A stretch of DNA of 64,000 nucleotides from an uncultured Oscillospiraceae bacterium (GTDB lineage Bacteria; Bacillota; Clostridia; Oscillospirales; Oscillospiraceae): NCBI GenBank assembly GCA_910589155.1, contig CAJURY010000001.1:248001-312000 (forward strand). The letters are read 5' to 3'. Shown in pieces: positions 32,912-39,948 of the stretch. The position numbers and the translations under genes are program-made. The notes below the pieces were generated by a model. That model made no database searches, was not told the origin of the DNA, and saw nothing but the letters and a program-made list of their open reading frames with translations. Numbering within the stretch: position 1 is the first letter of the stretch; the number at the start of each line of letters is the position of its first letter.

Positions 32912-32922
32912 TACGTATCGCA
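32894..32922 (-). promoter_or_regulatory. promoter of the natAB leader
   Basis: Minus strand: TTGCGA, 17 bases, TAAAAT, placed so that transcription starts at the 5' edge of the 12-bp closing stem. Confidence 0.65.
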
Positions 32923-32934
32923 AGTAGGTTTCAA

Positions 32935-32977
32935 AAAAATTTGAGTCTGCCGCAAAGCGTAAGCTCGCGGCAGACTC
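32935..32977 (-). terminator. terminator of the spoIIA operon
   Basis: GAGTCTGCCGC and its exact complement; the minus-strand product ends in AATTTTTTT. Confidence 0.85.
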
Positions 32978-32980
32978 ATG

Positions 32981-33685
32981 TCAAATCAGTTCTCGCAGGT
33001 GGGACAGTGCCTTTTTTTCAATGCGAGACACCTGTACCTGTGAAACGCCCAGCACCTTAGATACACGATCCTGGGTCAATCCATGAAAGTAGCGCAGATT
33101 GATGACATTCGCTTCCCGCTCTGGCAAGCTCTCTATCGCCTGCCGCAGAGCGATGCGTTCCAAAAGCTGATCCTCCGTTTCAGAGTCCGTCAGCACGTCC
33201 TCCAGGGTGAAGCCGTCCTCTCCCGCTTCCCGCTGAATGGATTCCGTGCAGGCCGTAGCGGTTTCCGCCATGGCAATTTCTTCCGGGGTAAGTCCTGTTT
33301 CCTGGGACAGTTCGCTGATTGCCGGCTCTCTCCCCAGCGCCAGCGTCAGCTTGGAACGGGCATTTTTGATTGCCGCTGCCTGTTCCTTGAGTCCTCTGCT
33401 CACTTTAACCGCCCCATCATCCCGCAAGAAACGTCGAATCTCCCCTGCTATTTTCGGCACGGCATAGGTGGAAAACTGGGTGCCAAAGGCAGCATCGTAG
33501 CCCTCGACGGCTTTTAAAAAGCCTAGGCAGCCTAGCTGATACAGATCATCCGGGTCAACGCCCCGGCCAAAAAAACGACGGGCAATCGACCAGATCAGCC
33601 CGGAGTTTTCCACAATCAGCCGCTCGCCTGCATCCTTGTCTCCCTGCCGGCTTCGCAGAATCAACGCTTCTAAGGTTTCGCTCAT
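32981..33685 (-). CDS. sigF: sporulation sigma factor SigF
   Basis: A 234-residue sigma-70 family factor, the forespore-specific sigma-F. Region 2 carries DDLYQLGCLGFLKAV and FSTYAVPKIAGEIRRFLRDD, region 3 follows, and region 4 ends in GLTQDRVSKVLGVSQVQVSRIEKK, the -35-binding helix-turn-helix. It is held inactive by SpoIIAB until the septum forms. The ATG overlaps the spoIIAB stop (ATGA). It is the last gene of the operon. Confidence 0.95.
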   Translation of the reverse strand: MSETLEALILRSRQGDKDAGERLIVENSGLIWSIARRFFGRGVDPDDLYQLGCLGFLKAVEGYDAAFGTQFSTYAVPKIAGEIRRFLRDDGAVKVSRGLKEQAAAIKNARSKLTLALGREPAISELSQETGLTPEEIAMAETATACTESIQREAGEDGFTLEDVLTDSETEDQLLERIALRQAIESLPEREANVINLRYFHGLTQDRVSKVLGVSQVQVSRIEKKALSHLRELI

Positions 33686-34119
33686 TGGCCGCCTCTGCGC
33701 TGTAACCGTCTGCGCATATGTACAGTCGTTCCCTTTCCTGGTTCAGAACTGATCTCGACCGAAGTCATAAAGCTTTCCATAATGGTAAAGCCCATACCGG
33801 AACGGTCGGCGCCGCCTGTTGTGAACATGGGTCGTCTTGCCTGCTCCACATCAGGAATCCCCACGCCCTTATCCTTGATTACAATATCCAGCACATGGTC
33901 TTTTAAAATCCTTGCGCGAAGCAAAATTGTGCCAATGGTATCGGGATAAGCGTGAACGATGCAGTTTGTCACCGCCTCGGAAACAGCGGTACGAATATCT
34001 CCAAGCTCCTCCATGGTTGGATCAAGCTGGGCGGCAAAGCATGCCACAGCGGAGCGTGCAAATGCCTCATTGGTGGATTTGCTGGGAAATTCCAGAATCA
34101 TGTAGTTTTCAAATTTCAT
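33682..34119 (-). CDS. spoIIAB: anti-sigma F factor / serine kinase SpoIIAB
   Basis: A 145-residue GHKL-fold protein that binds and silences sigma-F and phosphorylates SpoIIAA. The N-box TAVSEAVTNCIVHAY, G1 KDKGVGIPD and G2 region GGADRSGMGFTIMESFM are present, matching family spacing. It overlaps spoIIAA and sigF by four bases each, so the three are translationally coupled in the canonical order. Confidence 0.95.
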   Translation of the reverse strand: MKFENYMILEFPSKSTNEAFARSAVACFAAQLDPTMEELGDIRTAVSEAVTNCIVHAYPDTIGTILLRARILKDHVLDIVIKDKGVGIPDVEQARRPMFTTGGADRSGMGFTIMESFMTSVEISSEPGKGTTVHMRRRLQRRGGQ

Positions 34120-34433
34120 TTGACGCCCTCCTCCATTTTGATGATCCTGTCAATGCCGGAAGCGGAAAACACCTTCATCGGCTGCGGTCCGATGTGCTCC
34201 AGCCGAAGCTGCCCTTCAATTTGCGCCATGCGGCGCTGGGCGTTGATGACAACGGCGATACCGGAAGAATCCATGAAGCTGACTTCTCTGAAATCCAGAA
34301 CGCAGACTTTGGGGGTATACGCGTCAATTTTGGCGGCGATCCGCTGCATATAATCTCTGGCGCAGTGATGATCGATTTCGCCGGTCAGAGCTACCGTTAG
34401 CTGGCTGCCCTGCACAAAGCTTGTAAAATTCAT
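34116..34433 (-). CDS. spoIIAA: anti-anti-sigma factor SpoIIAA
   Basis: A 105-residue STAS-domain protein. The phosphorylated serine lies in FMDSSGIAVVINA near residue 57. When dephosphorylated (by SpoIIE) it captures SpoIIAB and frees sigma-F. AAAGGAG nine bases before the ATG at 34433 sets the start; the frame remains open upstream but lacks family homology. A sigma-H promoter would be expected upstream by analogy with Bacillus; I could not point to a convincing one. Confidence 0.93.
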   Translation of the reverse strand: MNFTSFVQGSQLTVALTGEIDHHCARDYMQRIAAKIDAYTPKVCVLDFREVSFMDSSGIAVVINAQRRMAQIEGQLRLEHIGPQPMKVFSASGIDRIIKMEEGVK

Positions 34434-34592
34434 AGCCTGTATCTCCTTTGTATCGGGGTGATTCTCCATAGGAGAAGCCGCCGACGCACACCGCATCCAA
34501 AATGGTAGCTGCATCAGCGGTTCCACCTAGAGTATAGTTTTTTTTCGGTGCGGATACAGTCGAAAAAGGGCAGTGGAGCGCATAAAAATATG

Positions 34593-34618
34593 CGCCGCAG
34601 AATTCTCTTTCTGCGGCG
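34593..34618 (-). terminator. terminator after the HEXXH protein gene
   Basis: CGCCGCAG and its complement around a 10-base loop, followed on the minus strand by CATATTTTTATG. Confidence 0.65.
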
Positions 34619-34623
34619 TGTTA

Positions 34624-35550
34624 TCAGTGCGCATATTTTTCTTTGATTTCTTCATTGCTCTTTTGCAGCAGTTTTCTGGCAATGCTTTGCGTTTCCGCGA
34701 TAGAAAGGGGATTCCCACCGCTTTCTCTCGTAAATTCTTCCGCAATTCGACTGGCCGCCAGCGCGTGTCCATTTTCTTTGTTGGAAGTATCCGCGTCCTG
34801 GGCAAAGACCGCGAGAAGATTTCTCTCTTTCGTGTAAATCAGCTCCACCAGCTTCGCCCGGTACTCCAAATCTGTCGGCTGCATCTCAGGATAGCGGGCA
34901 AGATCCATGGCGTGCTTGGCTTCATGCTTTAAAAACGATACCTGAAAGCTTTCTGATGCCAGGTCATAAACCGCGCGGACGCAGTTTAACAGGCCGTCGC
35001 CGTTGCTCCATCCCCCTGTGCCAGTTTTACCAAAAGATAGATAATCCAGCCAGCTTTTGGCAATGAACCCATCCAAAAACTGCACTGGGTAGCTTTGATT
35101 GCCCTCCGGCAGTCCTACGTCGTAGGTTTTCAGCTCCGTGGTTTTCCAGATATAAGGTCCATAATAGCCGCTGGTTTCGCCGCCCAGAAATTGAAAGCAC
35201 TTTTTGCGAAAGCTATCCGCAATTTGCGTTTCCTCTAACTCCCGGAAGGTCATTTTGCCGGCGTCTATCCCAAAAAACGCCGCAAATCTGTTTTTCATAT
35301 TTTCTTCCGCTTTTTTTGCATCTACTTCAAGGAAAAATACTTCTCTGTAATACTTTTGATAAATCTGAAGCAATGCGTCAATTTCCGCGTCCTCTGGATA
35401 GATCAAATACTCCTCCCGTTCAAAGACGGCCTCATATTTCTGATACAGCGCCCTGTACTCTGGATACTGTCTGAGATACGCCATTGCGCCCTTCAGATTT
35501 CCTCGCACAAGCAGGCCGCAATAAACCATTCTGTCAAATTCCTGATTCAT
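34624..35550 (-). CDS. uncharacterised protein with a zincin-type HEXXH motif
   Basis: A 308-residue soluble protein without signal peptide. HEAKH at residues 209-213 in the helix SFLKHEAKHAMDLARY is a perfect HEXXH, and Glu229 or Glu236 in the following helix (DLEYRAKLVELIY) could be the third zinc ligand, as in gluzincins. The N-terminal 150 residues are helical and charged. I do not recognise a named family. A GGAG nine bases before the ATG at 35550 supports the start. It stands alone between terminators, beside the spoIIA operon. A peptidase role is inferred, not shown. Confidence 0.65.
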   Translation of the reverse strand: MNQEFDRMVYCGLLVRGNLKGAMAYLRQYPEYRALYQKYEAVFEREEYLIYPEDAEIDALLQIYQKYYREVFFLEVDAKKAEENMKNRFAAFFGIDAGKMTFRELEETQIADSFRKKCFQFLGGETSGYYGPYIWKTTELKTYDVGLPEGNQSYPVQFLDGFIAKSWLDYLSFGKTGTGGWSNGDGLLNCVRAVYDLASESFQVSFLKHEAKHAMDLARYPEMQPTDLEYRAKLVELIYTKERNLLAVFAQDADTSNKENGHALAASRIAEEFTRESGGNPLSIAETQSIARKLLQKSNEEIKEKYAH

Positions 35551-35593
35551 CGTCCCACACTCCGTTCTTTCTTTTACGATAAGTGTATAAAAA

Positions 35594-35628
35594 CACCCGC
35601 CGAAAGTCAAGCGATCTTTCGGCAGGTG
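35594..35628 (-). terminator. terminator of the metal-efflux operon
   Basis: CACCTGCCGAAAG/CTTTCGGCGGGTG on the minus strand, then TTTTTAT. Confidence 0.8.
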
Positions 35629-35634
35629 TGAAAA

Positions 35635-37497
35635 TCAGTTTTCTTTTTTGTAGTACATACAGCGGGTCGCGTTCAAAATAGCCAGCACCGCAACGCCTAC
35701 GTCTGCGAAAATGGACAGCCACATGGTGACAAAGCCAAAAACGCTTAGTCCCAGAACCAGCAGTTTGATTGCCAGCGCAAAAATAATATTGCTTTGGGCA
35801 ATGCCCACTGTCTTGCGGGCGATCCGCACCGCCGTGGGGAGACTTTTCAGGTCGTCTTTCAAAAGAACCAGATCCGCCGCCTCCACAGCCGCGTCGGAAC
35901 CGACGCCGCCCATGGCAACGCCTACGGTGGCCTTTGCCAGCACCGGCGCGTCGTTTACGCCGTCGCCCACAAAAATCACACGTCTGCCGCCTTCCATAAG
36001 CTGCTCCACCTTACGGACTTTATCCTGAGGGAGCAGGCCGGAAAACCATTTTGTAATACCCAGCTTTTGCGCAGCCGGCTTTGCGGCGGCTTCCCGGTCG
36101 CCGGTGAGCATAACGCTTTCCCGCACACCCAATGCGCTGAGCCTTTGCAGCGCCTGCGCCGCGCCGGGCTTCACCTGATCCTCCAGCAAAATGCATCCGG
36201 CGTATTCACCGTCTACCGCCGCGTATACCACAGTGCCAGTCAGGGACTCCGGGTAGGAAAAGCCCTGCTCCTCCATCAGTCGACTGTTGCCTGCCAGAAC
36301 CTTACGGCCATTGACTGTCGCCGCAATGCCCTTACCGGGAAGCTCCTGTAAATCAGTAACCTGCCAGCCTTCCTTCCCTACCGCATCCACAATGGCCCTG
36401 GCAATGGGATGATTAGACTTTGACTCTGCGCCTGCCACCAGCGCCAGCAGTTCTTTTTTATCCATGATATTGGACTGAACCTGCGCCACCGCGAAACGAC
36501 CGGTTGTGAGGGTGCCGGTTTTATCCAGCACAACGGTATTGGCCTTTGCCAGATTTTCCAGCGCGATGCCCCCCTTGGCAATCATGCCGGCTTTGGATAC
36601 TGCGCCCATGCCGCTGAAAAAGCTGAGGGGTACGGAAATCACCATGGCGCAGGGACAGGAAACCACAAGGAAGTTTAACGCCCGTACGATCCACTTGGTA
36701 AATGTCATACCGTCAAACAGTGGCGGAACCAGCGCAAGAAGCACCGCGCCGATGACAACACAGGGGGTATAATACCGGGCAAAACGGGTCATCAGGCTTT
36801 CCATGGTGGACTTACCTTCATTGGCGGAATCCATCAGCTCCAAAATCCTGGCGACGGTAGATTCCGCGTAGGCGCTTTCCGCCCGGATGGTGAGTTCCCC
36901 GGTTATGTTAATACAGCCGGAAAGCACTTTCCCGCCGGGGCCGAGGTCGGCGGGGACGGATTCGCCGGTAATTTTGGAAGTATCCACGGAAGAACAGCCG
37001 CTGACTACCACGCCGTCCACCGGGATGCGCTCGCCGGGAAGCACCCGCAAAAGATCGCCTACCACGACGTCCTCCGGGTCGCATTCCAAGGCTTCTCCGT
37101 CTTTGATGACCCAGGCAACGTCCGGCCGCAGATCCATCAGCGCGGCCACCGATTTTCTGGAGCGATCCACCGCGATATTCTGGAACAGTTCGCCCACCTG
37201 GAAAAACAGCATAACCCCCGCGCCCTCCGCAAAGTCCATCAGGCAGAACGCGCCGACTGTGGCCAGAGTCATTAAAAAATGCTCGTCAAAAATTTGTCCG
37301 TGTCCGATGTTGGTAACAGCCTTCACCACCACGTCATAGCCGCACAGCGCCCAGGCGGCGATAAAAAAGCCGGCCGCCGCCCATTCGCTCCACGCTGCTT
37401 TTACGGCGTGTTCCAAAACAACCGCCGCCGCAAACAGCGCTGCGCTGACCAGAATACGCGTGAGAAGGGATTTTTGCTTTTTGGTCAGGTTTTTCAT
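35635..37497 (-). CDS. heavy-metal P1B-type ATPase (Zn/Cd/Pb-type)
   Basis: A 620-residue metal-exporting ATPase. It has six or more spans, the CPC metal motif in VVSCPCAMVISVPL near residue 300, the phosphorylation motif DKTGTLTTG, actuator TGES, and hinge GDGVNDAPVLAKA. It lacks an N-terminal metal-binding domain of its own; the preceding gene supplies a stand-alone one. CPC with the SVPL context fits the Zn2+/Cd2+ subgroup, not the copper type. It overlaps the HMA gene by four bases and is the last gene of an ArsR-controlled operon. Confidence 0.9.
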   Translation of the reverse strand: MKNLTKKQKSLLTRILVSAALFAAAVVLEHAVKAAWSEWAAAGFFIAAWALCGYDVVVKAVTNIGHGQIFDEHFLMTLATVGAFCLMDFAEGAGVMLFFQVGELFQNIAVDRSRKSVAALMDLRPDVAWVIKDGEALECDPEDVVVGDLLRVLPGERIPVDGVVVSGCSSVDTSKITGESVPADLGPGGKVLSGCINITGELTIRAESAYAESTVARILELMDSANEGKSTMESLMTRFARYYTPCVVIGAVLLALVPPLFDGMTFTKWIVRALNFLVVSCPCAMVISVPLSFFSGMGAVSKAGMIAKGGIALENLAKANTVVLDKTGTLTTGRFAVAQVQSNIMDKKELLALVAGAESKSNHPIARAIVDAVGKEGWQVTDLQELPGKGIAATVNGRKVLAGNSRLMEEQGFSYPESLTGTVVYAAVDGEYAGCILLEDQVKPGAAQALQRLSALGVRESVMLTGDREAAAKPAAQKLGITKWFSGLLPQDKVRKVEQLMEGGRRVIFVGDGVNDAPVLAKATVGVAMGGVGSDAAVEAADLVLLKDDLKSLPTAVRIARKTVGIAQSNIIFALAIKLLVLGLSVFGFVTMWLSIFADVGVAVLAILNATRCMYYKKEN

Positions 37498-37718
37498 TTT
37501 ACCACAATTCTGGTGTCCGGCTCCACCTTGCTGATTTCCTTTTGAATTTTGGGCAAAAGCGCGTCCAAATCAGTATTGTCGGGTACGGTAATCGCCATGC
37601 GGGAGGTCATGAAGGTAATGGTGCATTTTGTAATCTCCGGCATTTTGTTCACAGCGGCTTCCATTTTGGCGGCGCAGTTGGCGCAGTCCAGTTCTTCCAG
37701 CTCATAGGTTTTTCTCAT
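37494..37718 (-). CDS. stand-alone heavy-metal-associated (HMA) domain protein
   Basis: A 74-residue ferredoxin-like HMA domain with the metal-binding pair in LDCANCAAKME (residues 10-20). In many P1B ATPases this domain is fused to the N-terminus; here it is a separate gene overlapping the ATPase by ATGA. It probably delivers metal to, or senses metal for, the pump. Confidence 0.88.
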   Translation of the reverse strand: MRKTYELEELDCANCAAKMEAAVNKMPEITKCTITFMTSRMAITVPDNTDLDALLPKIQKEISKVEPDTRIVVK

Positions 37719-37721
37719 CGT

Positions 37722-38018
37722 TCATTCCTCCAAATGTTCTTTGGCCATGCCAATGATGGTTTTCACATGATCGTCCGCAAGGGCGTACAGCATCAGCTTC
37801 CCCTGCCGCTTGCTTTTCACCAGCTTTGCCTGCTTCAGCAGCCGAAGCTGATGGGAAACGGCGGACTGACTGGCGCCTACGCAGTCCGTAATTTCCTGCA
37901 CGCAAAGCTCCTGATCAAAGAGGCTGCAAAGAATTTTGATTCTGGTGGAATCTCCAAATACCTTGAACAGTTCCGCCATGTCGATAAGCTGATCTTCATT
38001 TTCCAGAAAACGTTCCAT
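37722..38018 (-). CDS. ArsR/SmtB-family metal-sensing repressor
   Basis: A 98-residue winged-helix repressor. ELCVQEITDCVGASQSAVSH is the sensor helix plus recognition helix; the Cys and the acid/His residues near the C-terminus (DDHVKTIIGMAKEH) fit an alpha5 metal site as in CzrA/SmtB. Metal binding would release it from DNA. The ATG at 38018 suits the family length. It is the first gene of the operon, four bases before the HMA gene, and a 12-2-12-like operator overlaps its transcription start. Confidence 0.9.
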   Translation of the reverse strand: MERFLENEDQLIDMAELFKVFGDSTRIKILCSLFDQELCVQEITDCVGASQSAVSHQLRLLKQAKLVKSKRQGKLMLYALADDHVKTIIGMAKEHLEE

Positions 38019-38045
38019 TGGCACACACCTCACAAGAATTATTAA

Positions 38046-38069
38046 ACATATGATAATATGTTCATATGT
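38046..38069. promoter_or_regulatory. ArsR/SmtB-type operator
   Basis: ACATATGA, eight bases, TCATATGT, an inverted repeat that resembles the ATATGAA-type operators of CzrA/SmtB relatives. It begins directly downstream of the -10 box and covers the transcription start. Confidence 0.7.
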
Positions 38070-38098
38070 ATGATACCAGCAACATCCGTTTTTGTCAA
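38070..38098 (-). promoter_or_regulatory. promoter of the metal-efflux operon
   Basis: Minus strand: TTGACA, 17 bases, TATCAT. The operator abuts its -10. Confidence 0.8.
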
Positions 38099-38184
38099 GT
38101 GGTTTTTTGGAATATTTATATGCATTTCAAAATATTTTCAAGGGGGAATTTTACCTAAAGTAAAACTCCCCCATAAATCTTCAA

Positions 38185-38655
38185 TTATTGCACACACCGA
38201 TAATATTTAAAACCGTCCTTCTCTCCAATATACTGAAATCCGACTTTTTCAAGTACATGCTGACTACGTGTATTCTTTATAACCGTGTCAGCATTTACTG
38301 CGGCCATTCCCAAAACTTCAAAGGCGTATTTCAGCGCTAACTTCTCCGCGCAAGTTCCAAATCCTTGACCTTTTACAGTATCATTTTGCATATGGATACT
38401 CAAAGTACACTCCTTGCTTTCCATGTCTATCTGCTTTAACTGAAGTTCGCCTATTGGCTTTCCATCTTTCATAATGGCAAATAAAACACGGGACGAATTT
38501 TGCTTAGAGTCAAAGTATTTATTAACTGTGTTTTTGTCATAGTGATATGGTGCAAATAAATCCATATCATTATATATGGCAGGATCATTTTCCCAACTCT
38601 TATACAACTCATGGCAAAGTTCCCTGGTCATAATACATAGAAATATTTCTTTCAT
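38185..38655 (-). CDS. GNAT-family N-acetyltransferase
   Basis: A 156-residue GNAT protein. Motif A, the acetyl-CoA pyrophosphate loop, is VKGQGFGTCAEKLALKYAF; the C-terminal NTRSQHVLEKVGFQYIGEK is the usual RimJ/RimL-like ending. Substrate unknown. The nearest good ATG is at 38655. A hairpin GGGGGAATTTTAC/GTAAAACTCCCCC at 38142-38172 follows its stop and may terminate it. It is unlinked to the metal operon, which reads away from it. Confidence 0.75.
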   Translation of the reverse strand: MKEIFLCIMTRELCHELYKSWENDPAIYNDMDLFAPYHYDKNTVNKYFDSKQNSSRVLFAIMKDGKPIGELQLKQIDMESKECTLSIHMQNDTVKGQGFGTCAEKLALKYAFEVLGMAAVNADTVIKNTRSQHVLEKVGFQYIGEKDGFKYYRCVQ

Positions 38656-38728
38656 AAAACCTCCGCCCTTTCTGCACTACATCCCAAATTAGCATTTTAC
38701 TGCGCTGTGCAGACCAATATTTTTACTT

Positions 38729-39193
38729 TCAAAGGCTGTTCCAGTTTTCCGCCACCAAATCCCGGTGGGTACAGACAATCTGGATATTTTTTAGTTCTTC
38801 CTTGGTGAAAAAGCGCAGCTCCTTGGACTCCGCGCTGGGATGCAAAACCGGTTTTTCCCACAAAACCGCACGATATAAAACAATCACCATGCGCCACACG
38901 CTGCCGTCTCGGTAGCTGGCAATCCGTCCCGGCTCCCCGTATACGCGAATTTTCTGAAATTCTGAAACTGGTAGCCGCAGTCCGGTTTCCTCCAAAACCT
39001 CTCTTGCTATGGCTTTCGTTTCGTCCTCCCGGCCTTTCACGCCGCCGCCTGGAAGCCCCCAAATATCGCAGTCATTGCGCCGCTCTAAAAGCAGCTTTCC
39101 GTCCCATTCAATGAGTACGTTCACACCCAGATGCACGGGGCGGTTGGGCTTCGGCGCGGTTGGATCGTTCAGATAGTATGCCGCAAATCCCAT
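38729..39193 (-). CDS. NUDIX hydrolase
   Basis: A 154-residue NUDIX protein. The signature is GGVKGREDETKAIAREVLEETG, complete with the REVLEE metal-binding core (quoted here in parts: GGVKGREDE, REVLEETG). It hydrolyses nucleoside diphosphates linked to other moieties; the substrate is not predictable. AGGAGG eight bases before ATG 39193. It reads as a single gene. Confidence 0.8.
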   Translation of the reverse strand: MGFAAYYLNDPTAPKPNRPVHLGVNVLIEWDGKLLLERRNDCDIWGLPGGGVKGREDETKAIAREVLEETGLRLPVSEFQKIRVYGEPGRIASYRDGSVWRMVIVLYRAVLWEKPVLHPSAESKELRFFTKEELKNIQIVCTHRDLVAENWNSL

Positions 39194-39259
39194 AAGCTTC
39201 CCTCCTGATATAAATATCTCAGTTGCAAAAAGCGTCCATGAGAAAAAATGGAAAATCTA

Positions 39260-39865
39260 TCACTTTTCTTTTCCAAAATGCCGAAATGACAGCGCTCCTA
39301 TTGGGAGAAAATAGGCACACCAAAATAAAAGCGCAATTGTCCCGCTTTTACTGCTTTCTCCGCTTGCCATGCTGGTAAACGCCCCTGTCATGGGCATTAT
39401 AAAACATCCAATGAAAAATACGCCATGAATCATCATTAAACATTTTATCCATCTGTCGGCCTTGCTTTCTGATTTCATAGCCAGTCCGGTAAAAAAAGTT
39501 GATAGAGCCATCATTCCATAACCGAGAAGATCATAATAAAACAGCAAGCTTCCTCGCTGGTAATCCAGTAGCTTAACTGCCTGTATACTCATTTCTTCCA
39601 ATCTTACAGATGTTGTCTGCGCAAAATACACCAAGAAAATCAGCACCGCATAGATCACCGAAAAAGCCATTCCCAAATTTGCAGAAACTCGAACATTCTT
39701 TGCGCTTTCATCGTGAAAACCGGCGGTCATCATCATGTAACCAATCGGTAACAGCATACACACGATATAGGAACCAAACAAGAAGTTAACAATCATAAAA
39801 ATTGCGAAAAGGAAAACTGTAATCGAAACGATTGCAGCGCCTATCCTTGGAATCAGCCTATTCAT
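39260..39865 (-). CDS. multi-span membrane protein of unknown function
   Basis: A 201-residue protein with six predicted membrane segments (about residues 8-30, 33-47, 63-83, 105-125, 138-160 and 170-190) and short hydrophilic loops. AAGGAG seven bases before the ATG at 39865 sets the start. No family is recognised. It lies downstream of htpG but a REP-like palindrome separates them. Confidence 0.6.
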   Translation of the reverse strand: MNRLIPRIGAAIVSITVFLFAIFMIVNFLFGSYIVCMLLPIGYMMMTAGFHDESAKNVRVSANLGMAFSVIYAVLIFLVYFAQTTSVRLEEMSIQAVKLLDYQRGSLLFYYDLLGYGMMALSTFFTGLAMKSESKADRWIKCLMMIHGVFFIGCFIMPMTGAFTSMASGESSKSGTIALLFWCAYFLPIGALSFRHFGKEK

Positions 39866-39910
39866 CTTGACTCTCCTTAAATAAATTTGTAAAGTTATTA
39901 TAAAAGAATC

Positions 39911-39940
39911 TCCGCTGAAAAGCAATTGCTTTTCAGCGGA
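39911..39940. repeat. REP-like palindrome, copy 1
   Basis: A perfect 30-base palindrome built on CCGCTGAAAAGC, followed by GGCG and TTTTTT. It shares its core with the hairpins at 43871 and 44081. The T-run is on the plus strand, opposite to htpG. Confidence 0.6.
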
Positions 39941-39948
39941 GGCGTTTT

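Noticed and set aside
38697..39062. Second minus-strand frame inside the NUDIX gene
   Set aside because: It is an alternative phase of the NUDIX coding region without a start signal or homology.
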